Below, piece by piece: positions 1 through 5,352 of a stretch of 5,876 nucleotides of DNA. This DNA is from Lachnospiraceae bacterium. Its GTDB lineage: Bacteria > Bacillota > Clostridia > Lachnospirales > Lachnospiraceae. Positions within the stretch are counted from its first letter, which is position 1; every line of letters begins with the position of its first letter. The notes beneath the pieces were generated by a model, which did not search any database, was not told the origin of the DNA, and saw nothing but the letters and a program-made list of their open reading frames with translations. The DNA lies in the NCBI GenBank assembly GCA_003488445.1, contig DNLO01000019.1, forward strand, positions 2,327-8,202, written 5' to 3'. Position numbers and translations under genes: made by a program.

Positions 1-1
1 G

Positions 2-484
2 CGCAGGGTGAACGGCACCTATACGGCGGATGTGATCATAAATACTGCACCCTGGAAATCCTTCGACAGGATAAGCGGAGCATCGGACGGATTCATGGAG
101 GCAGTGGATGCGCTGCAGTATTCTTCCATAGTCGTGAAGTATCTGCCGGATGTGGAGGACGAAGAGGTCAACTGGGAGTACTTCCCGGACAAGAGCATAG
201 ATTATCACAGGATACTCTACAGAAATACCTTTGCACAGGGCTCTAAAGGCTCGTGGGCAGAGATCAATCTGAAGAGATACGGGAAGAAAGAGGGAGATAC
301 GGCGTTCATCACGGAGTATGCATACCCCCTCAATACCATAGACAAGCCCGAGAAGATCGCTCTGATATTGGATGAGGCAAAGAAGAGCAACGTGATAGGC
401 CTCGGCAGATGGGGCGAATGGGAGCACTACAACTCAGACGTGGTGGTAGAGCTGGCGCTGGGATTAGCGGAAAAGCTGGATTAG
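2..484 (+). CDS. FAD-dependent oxidoreductase, protoporphyrinogen oxidase/UGM-like, C-terminal part
   Basis: Partial gene: the frame is open from the window edge (an Arg-Arg pair precedes the first GTG) to a TAG stop, leaving 160 visible residues. The fragment starts near a segment reading ADVIINTAPW (visible residues 9-18), typical of the strand before the substrate cap in NAD(P)/FAD amine-oxidase-fold enzymes. It ends with GRWGEWEHYNSD (135-146), which resembles the C-terminal FAD-contacting GR(W/F)GEW signature of the protoporphyrinogen oxidase-like and UDP-galactopyranose mutase-like superfamily. The family binds FAD in the cytosol, and many members sit in surface-polysaccharide loci, but the substrate cannot be told from this fragment. 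The N-terminal Rossmann GxGxxG motif lies outside the window. The next gene starts 10 bases after the stop, and its AGGAG site overlaps this stop codon, suggesting co-transcription. Superfamily assignment is fairly secure; specific function is not. Confidence 0.7.
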   Translation, partial: RRVNGTYTADVIINTAPWKSFDRISGASDGFMEAVDALQYSSIVVKYLPDVEDEEVNWEYFPDKSIDYHRILYRNTFAQGSKGSWAEINLKRYGKKEGDTAFITEYAYPLNTIDKPEKIALILDEAKKSNVIGLGRWGEWEHYNSDVVVELALGLAEKLD

Positions 485-487
485 GAG
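483..487 (+). promoter_or_regulatory. Ribosome binding site of the FtsA-like gene
   Basis: AGGAG lies 7 bases before the ATG at 495 and overlaps the TAG stop (482-484) of the upstream oxidoreductase gene. It supports the chosen start over the in-frame GTG at 564 (residue 24) and suggests translational coupling. Confidence 0.75.
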
Positions 488-494
488 CAGACAG

Positions 495-2798
495 ATGGCC
501 GAGAGCAGGAAGAGCAGTGACAACAGGAAGAGCGCGGAGAGCAGGAAATATCCGGGACAGCTGGTGTACGGACTGGACATAGGCACCAGGAGTATAGTCG
601 GTACCGTAGGATATATGTATGACAAGAAGTTCCATGTGGTAGCCATAGAGAGCAAGCCTCATGAGACGAGAGCCATGCAGGACGGGCAGATACACGATAT
701 AGCGGCGGTGTCGGAGTCCATCACGGAGGTCACGAGCAGACTGCAGATAAAGCTCGGAAGACCCCTGCATGAAGTCTGCATAGCAGCTGCAGGAAGAGTG
801 CTGCGGACTGTTACGGTGCACGTGGAGCAGGATCTGTCCGAGACGAGGGATGTCACCAGCGAGGACATATATTCACTGGAGCTCCTCGGCGCACAGAGAG
901 CCTATGAGAGGTTCATAGAGCAGAGCACGCTCAATATCAAGTTCTATTGTGTGGGATATACCGTGCAGAGGTACTATCTGGACAAGTATCAGATGACGGA
1001 TCTGCTGGCTCACAAGGGCAGCAATATAGGAGCCGACGTGATAGCCACCTTCCTGCCGGATGAGGTGGTGGACGGGCTGTACAAGGCAGTGGAGATGTCG
1101 GGGCTTCATGTAGCCGACCTCACACTGGAGCCCATAGCGGCCATGGAGGTGGCCATACCCCAGAGCTTCCGTATGCTGAATCTGGCTCTGGTGGATGTGG
1201 GAGCCGGTACCAGCGATATCTGTATCACAAGAGATGAGGCCGTGGTAGCCTACGGCATGATACCAAGTGCGGGAGACGAGCTCACCGAGGTGATAGCGAA
1301 GCATTATCTCACTGACTTCGAGGGAGCAGAGCAGATCAAGTATGCCTGCGATGCGGGGAAGGAATTCACCTACAACGACATCATGGGAGTGGAGCGAAAG
1401 ACCACACCCGGGGAAGTCGCAGAAGTGGTGAAGGATACAGTGAAGATCATCACCCGCGAGGTGTCGGACCAGATCAAGAAGCTGAACGGGGGAAAGCCTG
1501 TATCCGCCATCTTCGTGGTAGGCGGAGGCGGACGGATCGCGGGGTTCACCGAGAGCCTGGCAGAGGAGATGGGCATAGATGCCACACGCGTGGCGGTAAG
1601 AGGAGAGGATGTGCTGAAGAATGTGGACTTCAAGGACAAGTCCCTGCCGGAGGATTCGCTCCTCGTTACTCCCATAGGCATCTGTATGAACTTCTTCAGG
1701 CAGAAGAACAATTTCATCTTCGTATCCCTGAACAACGTGCAGTACAAGCTCTACGACAACTCCAAGCTCAAGATCATGGATGCTGCCATGCAGGCAGATA
1801 TACCCAATGCCGATCTCTTCCCCAAAAGAGGTGCGGAGATCAACTATACCATCAACGGCAACAAGAGGGTGGCCAGAGGTGAGATGGGTGAGGGTGCGGT
1901 GATACGTCTGAACGGTGACAGTGCCTCCTTAAGCGCCCAGATAAAAGCCGGGGATGCCATAGAGGTGGAGCCCTCTACTGCAGGTGAGCCTGCTCATATC
2001 CGTATAGATGAGCTCCCCGAATATACAGACTATATCAAGCTGGTAGTGAACGGCAGCGAGCTGAACGTGCCCAAGTTCGCAGAGGTGAACGGCACACTCC
2101 AGAGCGGATACTATGATATACAGGACGGGGATGAGATCATCATGCGGGATTACGTCCTGCTGCCCCAGCTGCTGGAATTCATAGACCTCAAGGCCGAGAA
2201 GGATACCGATATCCTGATCAACAACGTGGTGGCAGATAACGAGACGAAGATATACGAGAACTTCAAGATCGATCTGCTGATAGATGACTCTCCGATAGAG
2301 ACGGCAGCGGAGCCGGTGAGTGAAGAGAAGGAAGAGACGGCAGCTGATGACGACGCACCGGAGGCTGCTGCTCATGGTGAAAACAATGCCGGAGGAGAAG
2401 GGACATCCGCCGCGGCAGATGCCGCAGTGAAGGAGGAAAGCGGTAAGGCTGAAAGCAACGGGGCTGCACCGGGAGCGGAAAGCAACGCTGCGACAGAGAG
2501 TGGCGCTGCAACAGAGACTGCCGCTGCAGACGGGAGCGCGCCTGAGAGCGGGTCCGACAATAAAGAGGAAGCTTCCGGAGGAAGTGACCCCACGGCCATG
2601 AACGTCACCGTGAACGGCGAGCTGATCACGCTTCACGGAAAGACAAGCTACATCTTCGTGGATGTGTTCGACTATATAGACTTCGATCTCTCGAAGCCCC
2701 ACGGCAAGATGGTGGTGACCAAGCGCAACGGCATGAGGGCGGAGTATTCGGAGTATCTGAGAGAGGGAGACAGGCTCGACATATACTGGGAGAAGTAG
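495..2798 (+). CDS. FtsA-like actin-fold ATPase with long C-terminal extension
   Basis: Cytosolic ATPase of the FtsA/PilM/actin-Hsp70 superfamily, 767 residues against roughly 400-450 for classical FtsA. Visible motifs: phosphate-1 GLDIGTRS (26-33), an SHS2/1C-like insertion (about 95-180), phosphate-2 VDVGAGTSD (233-241) and the adenosine loop VVGGGGRIAGF (341-351). The core ends near residue 400. Beyond it are three segments, each with a paired NG and GD at fixed spacing (about 448-495, 512-551 and 701-767). An acidic Ala/Ser/Gly-rich linker (about 599-700) separates the second and third. No C-terminal amphipathic helix like the membrane-targeting sequence of FtsA is visible; the protein ends DIYWEK. 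The N-terminus has a basic SRK repeat. The WalJ-like gene starts 21 bases downstream. Classical FtsA tethers FtsZ to the membrane; whether this protein does so is doubtful, so I give no symbol. PilM-like or other scaffold roles are alternatives. ATPase-fold assignment is firm; role is inferred. Confidence 0.88.
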   Translation: MAESRKSSDNRKSAESRKYPGQLVYGLDIGTRSIVGTVGYMYDKKFHVVAIESKPHETRAMQDGQIHDIAAVSESITEVTSRLQIKLGRPLHEVCIAAAGRVLRTVTVHVEQDLSETRDVTSEDIYSLELLGAQRAYERFIEQSTLNIKFYCVGYTVQRYYLDKYQMTDLLAHKGSNIGADVIATFLPDEVVDGLYKAVEMSGLHVADLTLEPIAAMEVAIPQSFRMLNLALVDVGAGTSDICITRDEAVVAYGMIPSAGDELTEVIAKHYLTDFEGAEQIKYACDAGKEFTYNDIMGVERKTTPGEVAEVVKDTVKIITREVSDQIKKLNGGKPVSAIFVVGGGGRIAGFTESLAEEMGIDATRVAVRGEDVLKNVDFKDKSLPEDSLLVTPIGICMNFFRQKNNFIFVSLNNVQYKLYDNSKLKIMDAAMQADIPNADLFPKRGAEINYTINGNKRVARGEMGEGAVIRLNGDSASLSAQIKAGDAIEVEPSTAGEPAHIRIDELPEYTDYIKLVVNGSELNVPKFAEVNGTLQSGYYDIQDGDEIIMRDYVLLPQLLEFIDLKAEKDTDILINNVVADNETKIYENFKIDLLIDDSPIETAAEPVSEEKEETAADDDAPEAAAHGENNAGGEGTSAAADAAVKEESGKAESNGAAPGAESNAATESGAATETAAADGSAPESGSDNKEEASGGSDPTAMNVTVNGELITLHGKTSYIFVDVFDYIDFDLSKPHGKMVVTKRNGMRAEYSEYLREGDRLDIYWEK
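505..547 (+). repeat. 18-bp tandem repeat coding a basic hexapeptide
   Basis: Units start at 505, 523 and 541 with an 18-base period. The first two share 10 of 11 bases over (G/A)CAGGAAGAGC, and the third keeps GCAGGAA. A perfect 11-base match, GAGAGCAGGAA, occurs at 501-511 and 537-547. In frame this gives about 2.5 copies of (S/N)RKSx(D/E) at residues 4-18, just before the ATPase core begins. Confidence 0.6.
1836..1979 (+). other. NG-x11-GD module A of the FtsA-like protein
   Basis: Codes residues 448-495. It opens with TING (452-455) and continues with LNG (472-474), then exactly 11 residues, then GDAIEV (486-491). The strand-NG-turn-strand layout ending in GD-hydrophobic-x-hydrophobic resembles beta-grasp modules such as MoaD/ThiS or SLBB, but that fold call is inference from pattern only. 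Confidence 0.5.
2028..2147 (+). other. NG-x11-GD module B of the FtsA-like protein
   Basis: Codes residues 512-551. It opens with VVNGSEL (517-523), then VNG (531-533), exactly 11 residues, and GDEIIM (545-550). Its spacing matches modules A and C. It is followed by a second hydrophobic segment (residues 552-595) that may be part of the same domain. Confidence 0.5.
2289..2594 (+). other. Low-complexity acidic linker region
   Basis: Codes residues 599-700 of the FtsA-like protein, dominated by Ala, Glu, Ser, Gly and Asp with almost no aromatic or large hydrophobic residues. It is likely intrinsically disordered and separates the last beta-grasp-like module from the rest. Repeated AES/TES-type units point to growth by slippage or unequal crossover. 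Confidence 0.8.
2451..2520 (+). repeat. Short direct repeats inside the linker
   Basis: GAAAGCAACG occurs at 2451-2460 and again at 2478-2487 (27-base offset, in frame). A 16-base unit beginning GCTGC occurs at 2487-2502 and 2505-2520 with 14 of 16 bases identical (18-base offset, in frame). Both preserve the reading frame and code Ala/Glu/Ser-rich sequence. Confidence 0.65.
2595..2795 (+). other. NG-x11-GD module C (C-terminal beta-grasp-like domain)
   Basis: Codes residues 701-767, the end of the FtsA-like protein. It opens with NVTVNGEL (703-710) and continues with a predicted helix-rich middle, RNG (744-746), exactly 11 residues, and GDRLDIYW (758-765). At about 67 residues it is a complete-looking stand-alone domain and the clearest of the three copies. 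Fold is inferred. Confidence 0.5.
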
Positions 2799-2819
2799 AG
2801 GGAAAGCACGGAGAGTCGG

Positions 2820-3614
2820 ATGAGATTCAGGAATATAGCGAGCGGGAGCTCGGGGAACTGTACCTACATAGGAGATGAGAATACGCATCTTTTGATAGAT
2901 GCCGGGATATCAGGCAAGAGGATCGAGGCGGGACTGAACGATCTGGAGCTTACGACCCCGGATCTGGAGGGGATACTCATCACACATGAACACAGCGATC
3001 ACATCGGAGGCCTGGGCGTCATAGCCCGCAGATACGGCCTCCCTATTTATGCCACGGAGGGGACCATAGAGGCCATAAAGAACGCACCGAGATCGGTGAT
3101 ACCCGATCATCTCTTCCATGTGATCGAGGCGGACAGAGAGTTCAGGCTGGGCGATCTGAACATAAGGCCCATAGCGATATCACACGATGCTGCAGAGCCC
3201 GTAGCCTACAGGATAGAGAACGGCAGGAGCCGTGCTGCGGTGGCGACGGATCTTGGCACCTATGACGACTATATCATGGAGAGCCTGTCAGACTGCGACA
3301 TTCTCATGCTGGAGGCCAATCACGATGTACATATGCTGGAGGTGGGGCCCTATCCCTACAGACTGAAGAGGAGGATCCTGGGAGACAAGGGACATCTGTC
3401 CAACGATCACTGCGGGAGACTCCTGACGTCCCTTATATCGGACAGACTGAAATACGTGGTGCTGGGACATCTGTCCCAGGAGAACAACCTCGCCGAGCTT
3501 GCCTACGAGACGGTACGTATGGAGGTCACCATGTCCGACTGTGATGCGCACTGGGGAGACTTCCCTGTATGCATAGCGAGCAGACACACAGGGACGGAAT
3601 GCTTTGAGATATGA
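2820..3614 (+). CDS. walJ: WalJ/YycJ-type metallo-beta-lactamase-fold hydrolase
   Basis: Cytosolic metal-dependent hydrolase of 264 residues, the usual length of Bacillus WalJ (YycJ). The N-terminal IASGSSGNCTYIG (6-18) is characteristic of the family. Metal ligands fit the fold: THEHSDH (55-61) with H56, H58, D60 and H61, then H122 in ISHDA, D144 in ATDLG and H217 in GHLSQENN. LEANHD (164-169) and GHLSN (191-195) are further family landmarks. In Bacillus the gene belongs to the walRK (yyc) locus and affects coordination of division with replication; nuclease activity has been proposed for the family. Here no walRK genes are visible; the neighbour is an FtsA-like gene 21 bases upstream. The ATG is preceded by GGAGAG (2810-2815) with a short 4-base spacer. 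Family assignment is confident; the physiological substrate is unknown. Confidence 0.9.
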   Translation: MRFRNIASGSSGNCTYIGDENTHLLIDAGISGKRIEAGLNDLELTTPDLEGILITHEHSDHIGGLGVIARRYGLPIYATEGTIEAIKNAPRSVIPDHLFHVIEADREFRLGDLNIRPIAISHDAAEPVAYRIENGRSRAAVATDLGTYDDYIMESLSDCDILMLEANHDVHMLEVGPYPYRLKRRILGDKGHLSNDHCGRLLTSLISDRLKYVVLGHLSQENNLAELAYETVRMEVTMSDCDAHWGDFPVCIASRHTGTECFEI

Positions 3615-3631
3615 AGATGCTTCTATTCCGT
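3594..3631. repeat. 7-bp inverted repeat at the gene boundary
   Basis: ACGGAAT (3594-3600) and ATTCCGT (3625-3631) are perfect inverted arms with a 24-base interior that holds the WalJ-like stop codon and a small GAAG-ATG-CTTC stem (3613-3623). The right arm lies in the -35 region of the candidate promoter. No T-run follows, so it does not look like an intrinsic terminator. It could be an operator or chance. Confidence 0.35.
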
Positions 3632-3640
3632 AAGGCGGCA

Positions 3641-3649
3641 TGGTATACT
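3641..3649 (+). promoter_or_regulatory. Candidate extended -10 sigma-A promoter
   Basis: TGGTATACT carries the TGn extension and a -10 hexamer TATACT (one mismatch from TATAAT). No good -35 box is found 16-18 bases upstream (TTCTAT at 3621-3626 is poor), which is tolerated for extended -10 promoters. Initiation would fall near 3656, leaving a leader of roughly 23 bases before the ATG at 3679. It lies in the largest intergenic gap of the window, between two functional groups of genes. Confidence 0.5.
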
Positions 3650-3666
3650 GTCTGAAGTGCTGCGAT

Positions 3667-3674
3667 GGAGGTGA
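3667..3674 (+). promoter_or_regulatory. Strong ribosome binding site fixing the ACT-protein start
   Basis: GGAGGTGA is a perfect match to the 16S anti-Shine-Dalgarno core, 4 bases before the ATG at 3679. It decides the start: the in-frame ATG at 3640 has no such site and lies just upstream of the candidate -10 box. Confidence 0.85.
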
Positions 3675-3678
3675 CACA

Positions 3679-3963
3679 ATGGACGAGAACAGGCAGAGAG
3701 CGATAATAACCGTAGTCGGACACGACACTGTGGGGATAATAGCAAAGGTATGCACATATCTGGCGGAGAGCAACATCAACATCCTGGATATCAGCCAGAC
3801 CATAGTGAGCGGATATTTCAACATGATGATGATCACTGATCTTTCGGGCAAGAGCAAGCACTTCGCTGAAGTTTCATCCGAGCTGGAAAAGCTGGGTGAG
3901 GAGATAGGGGTAGTGATAAAGATCCAGCGCGAAGATATCTTCGATCTGATGCACAGGGTGTGA
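3679..3963 (+). CDS. ACT domain-containing protein, UPF0237 family
   Basis: Single ACT domain filling the whole 94-residue protein, the normal size for UPF0237. Residues 7-14 form the first strand, followed by the loop GHDTVGIIAKV (14-24), which matches the ligand-binding glycine region of ACT domains, then LAESNINILDISQTI (28-42) and MMMITDLS (49-56). ACT domains of this group resemble GcvR-type regulators and bind amino acids or similar small molecules at dimer interfaces; the ligand here is unknown. The UPF0210 gene begins 3 bases after the stop, so the two are almost certainly co-translated, as in many other bacteria where this pair occurs. The start at 3679 is chosen over the in-frame ATG at 3640 because of the strong Shine-Dalgarno site and the usual family length. 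Cytosolic, with no signal peptide. Confidence 0.92.
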   Translation: MDENRQRAIITVVGHDTVGIIAKVCTYLAESNINILDISQTIVSGYFNMMMITDLSGKSKHFAEVSSELEKLGEEIGVVIKIQREDIFDLMHRV

Positions 3964-3966
3964 GAT

Positions 3967-5331
3967 ATGATCAATCTGCATGAAGTCACTGAAACAAATG
4001 AAATGATACAGAGAGAGAATCTCGACGTCAGGACCATCACCATGGGGATATCTCTCATGGACTGTGTCTCATCCGACCCGGATTCTCTCTGCGACAATAT
4101 CTATGCCAAGATCACGGATAAGGCCAGGGACCTGGTGAAGACGGGAGAAGCCATAGAAGCGGAATACGGAATACCCATAGTGAACAAAAGGATATCCGTG
4201 ACACCCATAGGGCTCATAGGCGCATCGGCCTGCAGTGATGCCCGGGATTTCGTGAAGATAGCGAAAACTCTGGATGCGGCTGCAAAGGAGACGGGAGTCA
4301 ACTTCATAGGAGGCTATTCGGCTCTCGTATCGAAGGGAATGACGGATAAGGAGAGACTCCTGATAGAGTCGATACCGGAGGCACTTGGCAGCACGGAGCG
4401 TATCATGTCTTCCGTGGTGGCAGGCTCCACGAAGACCGGCATCAATATGGATGCGGTGAGACTGATGGGAGATATCATCAAAAAGACCGCGGAGGCTACG
4501 AAAGACAGGGACTCCTTAGGCTGCACCAAGCTGGTGGTGCTCTGCAACGCTCCGGATGACAACCCGTTTATGGCAGGGGCATTCCACGGGGTGACCGAGC
4601 CCGATGTGATCATAAACGTAGGTGTCAGCGGCCCGGGAGTCGTGAAGACTGCTCTGGAAAAGGTAAGGGGCAAAGACTTCGAGACACTCTGCGAGACAAT
4701 AAAGAAGACAGCATTCAAGGTGACCAGAGTAGGAGAGCTGGTGGCTCAGGAGGCATCGAGGAGACTGGGTGTACCCTTCGGCATCATAGACCTCTCTCTC
4801 GCACCGACTCCGGCCATAGGAGACTCTGTGGCGGATATACTCCACGAGATAGGGGTGGAATATCCGGGAGCACCGGGTACCACTGCAGCCCTGGCACTGC
4901 TCAACGACCAGGTGAAAAAGGGCGGTATCATGGCGGCAAGCTCCGTGGGAGGCCTGTCCGGAGCCTTCATACCCGTATCGGAGGATCAGGGTATGATAGA
5001 TGCGGCAGAGGCAGGTGCACTGACGATAGAGAAGCTGGAGGCCATGACCTGCGTCTGTTCCGTAGGACTTGATATGATAGCCATACCCGGAGACACACCT
5101 GCCGAGACCATAGCCGGCATCATAGCGGATGAGCTGGCACTTGGGATGGTGAACCAGAAGACTACAGCAGCGAGGCTGATACCCGTCATAGGAAGGAAGG
5201 CAGGGGACCATGCCGAGTTCGGGGGGCTCTTGGGACATGCACCCGTCATGCCAGTGAACAGATTCTCATGCGCGGACTTCGTAAACCGCAGGGGGCGCAT
5301 TCCGGCTCCGATACATTCATTCAAGAACTGA
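3967..5331 (+). CDS. UPF0210 / PFL family protein (DUF711)
   Basis: Cytosolic protein of 454 residues, full length for UPF0210. Family landmarks in order: [14 protein letters not shown] (17-30), [13 protein letters not shown] (78-90), [13 protein letters not shown] (112-124), the glycine-rich [16 protein letters not shown] (325-340), [20 protein letters not shown] (403-422), APVMPVN (425-431) and the C-terminal [12 protein letters not shown] (443-454). The family is named for a fold resembling pyruvate formate-lyase and anaerobic ribonucleotide reductase, but its reaction is not established and I see no obvious glycyl-radical loop to claim PFL activity. AGGGTG (3955-3960), 6 bases before the ATG inside the upstream ACT gene, acts as ribosome binding site and suggests coupling. 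The ACT partner probably senses a ligand that controls it. Near the C-terminus it has RRGRIPAP where I recall RGGRIPAP as commoner, likely a harmless variant. Confidence 0.93.
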   Translation: MINLHEVTETNEMIQRENLDVRTITMGISLMDCVSSDPDSLCDNIYAKITDKARDLVKTGEAIEAEYGIPIVNKRISVTPIGLIGASACSDARDFVKIAKTLDAAAKETGVNFIGGYSALVSKGMTDKERLLIESIPEALGSTERIMSSVVAGSTKTGINMDAVRLMGDIIKKTAEATKDRDSLGCTKLVVLCNAPDDNPFMAGAFHGVTEPDVIINVGVSGPGVVKTALEKVRGKDFETLCETIKKTAFKVTRVGELVAQEASRRLGVPFGIIDLSLAPTPAIGDSVADILHEIGVEYPGAPGTTAALALLNDQVKKGGIMAASSVGGLSGAFIPVSEDQGMIDAAEAGALTIEKLEAMTCVCSVGLDMIAIPGDTPAETIAGIIADELALGMVNQKTTAARLIPVIGRKAGDHAEFGGLLGHAPVMPVNRFSCADFVNRRGRIPAPIHSFKN

Positions 5332-5339
5332 CAGAGAAA

Positions 5340-5344
5340 GGAGG
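5340..5344 (+). promoter_or_regulatory. Ribosome binding site of the ZIP transporter gene
   Basis: GGAGG, within AAAGGAGG (5337-5344), lies 8 bases before the ATG at 5353, an ideal site. It sits in the 21-base gap after the UPF0210 stop and fixes the transporter start. Confidence 0.85.
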
Positions 5345-5352
5345 AAGACCGT

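Noticed and set aside
8..10. GTG as the start of the first gene
   Set aside because: The frame is open to the window edge, no ribosome binding site can be seen, and the fragment begins in the middle of a conserved domain, so this is an internal valine codon of a truncated gene.
1929..2888. 319-codon open frame on the minus strand
   Set aside because: Lies fully opposite the well-supported FtsA-like gene and the start of the WalJ-like gene. The translation is Cys/His/Leu-rich with no recognisable domain, as expected for the complement of codons that rarely read TTA, CTA or TCA.
3594..3631. Inverted repeat as an intrinsic terminator
   Set aside because: The arms are only 7 bp with a 24-base interior and there is no T-run after the second arm.
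3640..3642. ATG giving a 107-residue ACT protein
   Set aside because: It lacks a ribosome binding site and lies just upstream of the candidate -10 box. The ATG at 3679 has a perfect GGAGGTGA and gives the usual family length.
3288..4097. 269-codon open frame on the minus strand spanning the 3615-3678 gap
   Set aside because: Overlaps three confident + strand genes, has no recognisable domain and looks like a shadow frame. It would also oppose the conserved ACT and UPF0210 coding sequence.
3967..5331. Pyruvate formate-lyase activity for the PFL-family protein
   Set aside because: The family name reflects fold resemblance only. I see no glycyl-radical loop or PFL active-site Cys-Cys pair, so no enzymatic claim is made.
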